NCBI GenBank assembly: GCA_951828515.1 | Contig: OX639992.1 | Location: 4,628,217-4,692,216, forward strand | From: an uncultured Poribacteria bacterium | GTDB taxonomy: Bacteria; Poribacteria; WGA-4E; WGA-3G | DNA: 64,000 nt | Direction of reading: 5' to 3' | Shown: positions 59,474 to 64,000 of the stretch, one piece after another | Numbering within the stretch: the first letter of the stretch is position 1 | How the letters are laid out: every line of letters begins with the position of its first letter | Made by a program: the position numbers and the translations under genes | Notes under the pieces: model-generated | The model's database searches: none | What the model was told of the DNA's origin: nothing | Seen by the model: only the letters and a program-made list of their open reading frames with translations

Positions 59474-62139
59474 TCAGAACAGTGTTCCTTCTTCAGGCGT
59501 TTCTAAGAGATTTTGTACTTCGCGTTGAATAGTATCCCGATCTGCTAGCCATCCTTCAAGCCACTGCCGTTCTTGGTTATCTATGAACAGCATTTCACTT
59601 ATCTGATGCGCGACATTCCATATAAGTTCATTTAAACCAATGCCATCTTTTGAAAGGCACTGAATCATTGCATCTCGGTTTCCAAAACGCCACAATAGTA
59701 AAGCATGGTGAAGAATGTCTATCAACTCCTCACTGTTCGATACATCAGAAAGTTGCCTCTCTGCAGGACCAAGAACGCGCACGTTCGTTTTCTCTTGCCG
59801 AATGAAACTGTTATCGCCCCACTGTTCTGTCAGTTCTATTCCGAGTGAAAGGGCAAGTTTCTTTGCTACATCAAATGGCACCAATTCTCCCTTGTATTGC
59901 CTCCGCCAACGGAGGTAGAATCGCGTTAACTGTGTACCTGCTATACCTGCTTTCTCGCCATCAAAACGTTCCAATATTTCTCGGATATCTACTATCATCT
60001 TATCGGCACGAATGAGATTATCGTCGTCGTCAATGACAGTCTCATATCTCCCAAATACCTCAATGCCGATTCCAATTGCTGCGATGAATAAGTCTACCCC
60101 GGAGAACCCCCACTCCCACAAGGTAAAAAGTTTTTGTTTAAGGTATTCTTCTAACTCTTGCTTTACATCTTGATATATCCCAAACGGTTCGCGTTCAGTT
60201 TTCCTTGCAACCATATAGATAGAAGAGGCTAGTGATGCGGATTTCTGTGCTACATAGCGTGATTTCATCTCTGTGTCAATCGGCCACGCTCCTGTAACAA
60301 CAAGACCTGAATCCAATAAAGCGTTAATCAAGGTTTCCCAACCCTCCGTGGATTTATGGGCATAAACGATAACGGTAATCCCGTTGGGTTTTAGTACGCG
60401 ATGTATCTCCTGAAATGCCTTCGCGAGCCCATCTTCAAAAGCTTGTTTCCCTGCTTCTAAACCCCCTTTGAGATGTCCGTAAGCCACGATCTCCCTATCT
60501 TTCGGAGTCAAGGGATTTTTAAAGAGTTCTAGATGGTGTTCACCGATGCTCCTTTTGAGCCACACATAGAAGAAATCGGAGAGGTACGAGTAAGGGACGT
60601 TATCGTAATAAGGAGGATCGGTCAGTACAGCATCAAAGGTGTCATCTAAATAGGGAAGGGCTGTAGCTGAGGCTTGTTTCACGGTAACTGGATCGGTATG
60701 CATTTCAGATAGATGTTCAAGCGGCTTTAAAAGAGTCTTTAACCTATTATTTGCTATCCGTAAAGGATTTCCTTCCGCATAATCCCAAGTTATTATTAAA
60801 CCTGGACCGCTAAAAACATTCCCAAGCGATTCGCTTGTCGGAACCCATCGACATAAATTTGAACAATTATCTGCTAACTGGTTCAGCCAAAGTCCAAAGT
60901 AAGTCGAAACTACTTTGGCATACTTAGCTTCTAATTCTTGAGAAAGCATCTCAAGATACACTTCCCTTATTTTTCCTGTTAGGGTAACGAGGGCAAGTTG
61001 CTGACGTGAATTGAAGAGCTGCCCAAAACTGTTTATGTTGTAATTTGGACAACGCGTAACAAATCTCTCCGCACCACCTCCACTTCCAACAGGTGTTGGT
61101 TCATCTGGAACCGGATCAAAACCCCAATCTTCGGAAAACCGTTCCCGTATTTTTAATAGACGTTTTTGTGCGTTGTTGAAGACCATTACGTCTTCATCAG
61201 TGGGAACGCGATACCTTTTGCCTTTGATATTTGGATGTTGTGTTACCACCGCGAGTATCCGTTCGCTTGCCTGCCCATCCTGAAACATGCGGCGGGTTTG
61301 GTTCGCAGAAATAGTACTCTTACAAAGAGGGCAGGTAACGATAGCACGGTTGACTGTTCCCTTCGCAGGATCAAACCCGTCCAGCATTGATTCATAACCC
61401 GTACCTACAATAGAGAACTTCACACTCTCATTCTCTTCATACGGAAAAAGCGCAATTTTCCTGTTTTTGGCAAGCCAAAATTGACGTACCAGAGGGATAT
61501 CTGTAGAACAAGTGAGGTTTTGACACGGAAGCGTACGCGCCCATATGAAGACAGTAGGAACAGAACCATCCAGATCCGTTGGGTAAAACTCTTCTAATTC
61601 TTCTTTAACTTGTGCCAGAATTAAATTGCCCCATTTTTTTACGTCTTCATGGAGCCGTCGCCCATATTTTTGTGGATATTCAAGCGTGCACTTTTGAATC
61701 AGCACAGCAACAGGGTTTAGGTCGCAGGAATAGGTTTTACATCCGAGACGTTGTGCTTCTAATGGAATAGCACCGCCTCCACCGAAGGGATCAAGTACTT
61801 TCGGAGGCTTCCCATCGTGGGATCCTATAATATCTTCTTTTGCCTGCTTAATCCAAAGCGGTTTGAGGGCATTTTCCCACTTGGCGAGTTCAGAAATGAA
61901 ATTGTGTTTAGGCGGGGTTAGCGTTCCATCAATGCTTGAATCGCTTATCGTTTGTAAAGGGGGGGTAAATCGCTGTCTACAAGCGCAGCGTAGGCGGTAG
62001 CACGTGAGGGACTGAGAGGACGTCGTGCCCACCATGTGTGAATTCCGGTGATTTGGTGTTTGTATTTGTCGCGGCGGCCCTGTTCGCTGACTTCTTCAAC
62101 AGGAAAAGCAACTTCAATGATGCGTTTGGTGTTATTCAC
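59474..62139 (-). pseudogene. DUF1156 Zn-ribbon adenine-specific DNA methylase (COG1743), frameshifted at a C7 tract
   Basis: The main frame 59474-62035 lacks the family N-terminus. That part lies in another frame (61945-62139, GTG start): RIIEVAFPVEEVSEQGRRDK and HTWWARRPLSPSRA are DUF1156 hallmarks. The two frames meet at a run of seven C on the coding strand (61959-61965); one extra C would join them. Methylase motifs are intact: VLDPFGGGGAIPLEAQRLG (SAM binding), LTDPPYYDNVPYSYLSDFFY (catalytic DPPY) and the Zn-ribbon CPLCKST. It may be a sequencing error, a dead gene, or a phase-variable gene; I therefore annotate it as interrupted. A strong promoter lies at 62172-62200. The DUF499 ATPase follows. 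Confidence 0.75.
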
Positions 62140-62171
62140 GTATCAATCCATTCATTCAAAAAATTGCGGGT

Positions 62172-62200
62172 ATAATACCAGATAGCGAATTAATTGTCAA
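62172..62200 (-). promoter_or_regulatory. Sigma70-type promoter for the DUF1156 methylase gene
   Basis: On the minus strand TTGACA (62195-62200), 17-base spacer, TATTAT (62172-62177), about 33 bases before the GTG at 62139. Confidence 0.7.
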
Positions 62201-62302
62201 ATTTATTTTTCCACACAAACATATTTCAGGTTTAGGATATGAGAGTCGTGGCAATTTTAAACAGATCATACCTGTCTATCTGGAATGGTTTATAGAATGT
62301 TG

Positions 62303-62530
62303 TTAGCGTTCAAGTTTGAGTTGGTGCCGATCATATTCGACAAGTCTAATGACCCTGGGCTCATTGTCGTACACTACACCGATGGATGCAATCGTTTCTC
62401 CGGTTCCTGAAGGGTTCTCAAATTGGAGAATATCACGGATTTGTCCAGGATTCCCGTCTACGATGATCTTATCGCCAACTTTCCAATCTTTTACCCTCCG
62501 AAAGGGGATATAACTTACTGCATTATCCAT
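62303..62530 (-). CDS. Small protein of unknown function in the defence region
   Basis: 75 aa. Beta-rich, possibly SH3-like or KOW-like: DWKVGDKIIVDGNPGQIRDI looks like a small-barrel nucleic-acid-associated turn, followed by IASIGVVYDNEPRVIRLVEY. No Cys or membrane segment. It begins with ATG at 62530. It lies between the methylase gene and the TIR/membrane pair, on the same strand, with gaps of about 70-165 bases. I do not recognise a family. It could be an antitoxin-like or regulatory small protein of the island; nothing supports this directly. Confidence 0.5.
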   Translation of the reverse strand: MDNAVSYIPFRRVKDWKVGDKIIVDGNPGQIRDILQFENPSGTGETIASIGVVYDNEPRVIRLVEYDRHQLKLER

Positions 62531-62600
62531 TGTTTGGATATCTTTCGTTGGATTTGGATTTATCAGGTGAATTTGTGATTGGTGTTCAACCTACAGATTT

Positions 62601-63068
62601 TCATTGAGTTCCACTGCCAGTTACCAATAAGTAAATTCCAATTCCCGATAACGCCGCAAAACAGACAAAGAAGATAGTCGGTACAAAAGTTTCAACGACA
62701 GTCAGTCGCCAGTAGGTTTTCTGCTCTCTGCCTTCGGCAAGTAGATCCCATTCGCGTTTGAAAAATGGATAGGTGAGTTTTTCTTCCAATTCATGTAACG
62801 CCTTAAATTTCCCGGAATTCAGTTGACGATAAGAACGGATGACGATATACCATGCCGAGGCTAAAAGCATACCAAAGAGTCCGAAACCTACCATAAGCCA
62901 TCCGAGTGGCACTCCGTTTTTACGTTGTAAGAAAGCGGAAAAAAGCACTGCTAACCCAGACAAAACCAGCATATAAAAGCGGTTTGCGGTTCCCCGCTGC
63001 TTGCTAACACTATCGGCGAGTCCCGCGTGGAGTTTGTAGATTTCTAACAATTCCTGTTTTTCATCCAT
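62601..63068 (-). CDS. Two-helix membrane protein paired with a TIR-like protein
   Basis: 155 aa from the ATG at 63068, two bases after the stop of the TIR-like gene and preceded by GGGAGTTAACGTAAAC; the frame is open to 63116. Two hydrophobic hairpins are visible: the pair near 32-50 and 57-80 (FYMLVLSGLAVLFSAFL, LGWLMVGFGLFGMLLASAW), then a conserved-looking helix (SYRQLNSGKFKALHELEEKL, FFKREWDLL), and a final pair of strands/helix (VPTIFFVCFAALSGIGIYLL). It resembles small membrane proteins often found next to TIR proteins, sometimes named RipA-like. In such pairs the membrane protein may be the pore-forming or killing effector; this is inference. Tight coupling to the TIR gene suggests one functional unit. 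Confidence 0.6.
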   Translation of the reverse strand: MDEKQELLEIYKLHAGLADSVSKQRGTANRFYMLVLSGLAVLFSAFLQRKNGVPLGWLMVGFGLFGMLLASAWYIVIRSYRQLNSGKFKALHELEEKLTYPFFKREWDLLAEGREQKTYWRLTVVETFVPTIFFVCFAALSGIGIYLLVTGSGTQ

Positions 63069-63070
63069 GT

Positions 63071-63496
63071 TTACGTTAACTCCCGAATCGCAGAAACAAT
63101 ACTTTCTGTATTCCAACCAACGATTTTATCGGCGGCATCTGTTACTTTCGTAGATATCCTTTGACTTCCGCGTGGTCTAATCGCAAGAATCGGTTTTACG
63201 GAGGAGAATTCATTTTGGGCAATTTGAATTTCTTTGTCAATCCATTTGCTGTAACTGGCGTAAACACCCGCTAATATCAATATAACACTGCAAGGAGCCA
63301 TCTGTCTTTTTATAGCAGCATAGAGTTGTTTATCAGTTCCGCTGGTATGGACAGGATCGTCTTTAGGGACAGAATAGTTACGATAGGAAAAATACTTTCT
63401 GGCATCAAGCAAGTTGACAAGTCCATTGTATGTATTACTGTAAGCCCAAGAATGACTGATAAAAAGGTTATAGGTTTTCACAATACTGATCTCCAA
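63071..63496 (-). CDS. TIR-like domain protein (DUF1863/ThsB-type fold)
   Basis: 141 aa. The single domain reads TYNLFISHSWAYSNTYNGL at the first strand/helix, with FSYRNYSVPKDDPVH, LYAAIKRQMAPCSVILILAG and YSKWIDKEIQIAQ, matching the TIR-like fold of Thoeris ThsB and DUF1863. In ThsB-type proteins a signal molecule is made from NAD after phage infection. The catalytic residues of ThsB cannot be confirmed by eye here. A membrane protein is encoded 2 bases downstream; no ThsA (SIR2) gene is visible. A consensus promoter (63536-63564) precedes it. It sits inside the methylase/ATPase island. Confidence 0.7.
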   Translation of the reverse strand: MEISIVKTYNLFISHSWAYSNTYNGLVNLLDARKYFSYRNYSVPKDDPVHTSGTDKQLYAAIKRQMAPCSVILILAGVYASYSKWIDKEIQIAQNEFSSVKPILAIRPRGSQRISTKVTDAADKIVGWNTESIVSAIRELT

Positions 63497-63535
63497 TAGA
63501 AGGTTTGATGTTATTCATCTAATTAATGTTAGGTT

Positions 63536-63564
63536 ATTATAACACGTTAAATTTAAAGGATCAA
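63536..63564 (-). promoter_or_regulatory. Sigma70-type promoter for the TIR/membrane-protein pair
   Basis: On the minus strand TTGATC (63559-63564), 17 bases, TATAAT (63536-63541). It lies about 40 bases before the ATG at 63496, in the gap after the right-edge gene. Confidence 0.65.
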
Positions 63565-63717
63565 ATCAATTTCTCAAAGAGGATATGTAAAGTTTTGTCC
63601 AAACTCAAATGTTGGGTTTCACTGATTTTTCAGTAGACTGGGCGCGTTTAAGCGTTCGCGTGTTTTCTGTGGGACGGCGTTGATCTTGGAGTTCCGTTCA
63701 ACCCAATCTACAGGAAA

Positions 63718-64000
63718 CTAAACTGGTTCGCTACGTTTTGTTATCTCCGAAAGTGGCACCTGATACCTTACCTCTGTAATCTGTCGGACGGCACTTATCT
63801 GGCTCGCGGGATTCTGAAGTATGTAGGATTCCGGTTGTGTTGTTGCAGCATTGAGGACAACGTAGAGAAAATAGTCATCCTTAAGTTGCTTTGCTCTGAA
63901 CCACTCGTTGGCGGTAAGGACGACGGGGGCGCGATCCGCGCGGGCTTTCACTTCAATGCATCGGACTTTGCTATCCGGTGTTTTCGAGCGGAGATCGAAC
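63718..64000 (-). CDS. DUF3883-type C-terminal domain of a larger protein (runs off right edge)
   Basis: Only the last ~94 codons are visible on the minus strand. Open sequence continues to the window edge, so the gene is truncated by the boundary. The block FDLRSKTPDSKVRCIEVKAR has the D...EVK pattern of restriction-endonuclease-like DUF3883 domains, and TANEWFRAKQLKDDYFLYVV is the following conserved part. DUF3883 is often the C-terminal domain of large SNF2-type helicases in methylase-linked defence systems. That identity would fit the DUF1156 methylase and DUF499 ATPase of this island, but the helicase itself is outside the window. Confidence 0.7.
   Translation of the reverse strand, partial: FDLRSKTPDSKVRCIEVKARADRAPVVLTANEWFRAKQLKDDYFLYVVLNAATTQPESYILQNPASQISAVRQITEVRYQVPLSEITKRSEPV

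Noticed and set aside
61945-62139. Separate 64-aa gene upstream of the methylase
   Set aside because: Its sequence is the DUF1156 N-terminal domain and it joins the next frame at the C7 tract, so it is one interrupted gene.

Overview
The window reads as chromosomal DNA of a moderate-GC, Gram-negative-type bacterium, most likely the Candidatus Poribacteria lineage or a close relative. That placement rests on gene content rather than a marker phylogeny. There are five phytanoyl-CoA-dioxygenase-family (PhyH) genes, two canonical sulfatases and one sulfatase-like hydrolase, three paralogues of a large DUF6785-type membrane protein, Gfo/Idh/MocA, SMP-30 and mandelate-racemase-type enzymes, and LPS-type heptosyltransferases. 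Genes are separated by abundant small palindromic repeats. No rRNA and no CRISPR array is present.

Layout. Bases 1-2.9 kb: housekeeping genes on the minus strand (accB, cut by the left edge; efp; rdgB-rph; a 70-aa protein). 2.9-5 kb: a PhyH dioxygenase whose reading frame begins inside the right end of a decayed IS200/IS605 element carrying a 5'-truncated tnpB. 5-12.3 kb: a BatA-like VWA protein, a DUF58 protein and a DUF4381-like protein, interleaved with a partner-switching set (SpoIIE-type phosphatase, STAS antagonist, RsbW-like kinase). 12.3-13.6 kb: a four-cluster ferredoxin-type protein and a SufR-like regulator. 14-21.8 kb (plus strand): PhyH, sulfatase-like hydrolase, PEP-hydrolase-family protein, purL, purQ, a small membrane protein. 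21.9-23.7 kb: a UvrD-type helicase with an in-frame GIY-YIG nuclease domain. 23.7-44 kb: a metabolic island of sulfatases, dioxygenases, dehydrogenase, lactonase, amidase, enolase-superfamily enzyme, GHL10-type hydrolase and DUF6785 membrane proteins. 45-50.6 kb: tRNA-Val, tRNA-Asp, serS, bioB, pyrK, a metallophosphoesterase and a second STAS protein. 52.7-56.6 kb: a glycosyltransferase cluster.

The right end (56.5-64 kb) looks like a defence island on the minus strand. It holds a DUF499/COG1483 AAA+ ATPase, a DUF1156/COG1743 Zn-ribbon DNA methylase interrupted by a one-base shift at a seven-C tract, a 75-aa protein, a TIR-like protein paired with a two-helix membrane protein under its own promoter, and the DUF3883 (EVK-containing) C-terminus of a larger gene that leaves the window.

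The repeats are the other main discovery target. (1) A leader of about 85-140 bp ending in a Shine-Dalgarno sequence lies directly upstream of four unrelated genes (PEP-hydrolase family, purL, purQ, bioB). It has a stem whose two arms change together between copies. (2) A second leader motif lies exactly 10 bases before the start codon of two unrelated genes. (3) Heptamer-built inverted-repeat elements sit next to stop codons. (4) A GGCGAGGTT palindrome family, one copy inside a 124-bp nested inverted repeat. (5) A 132-bp MITE-like element. All assignments come from reading the sequence; no database search was run.
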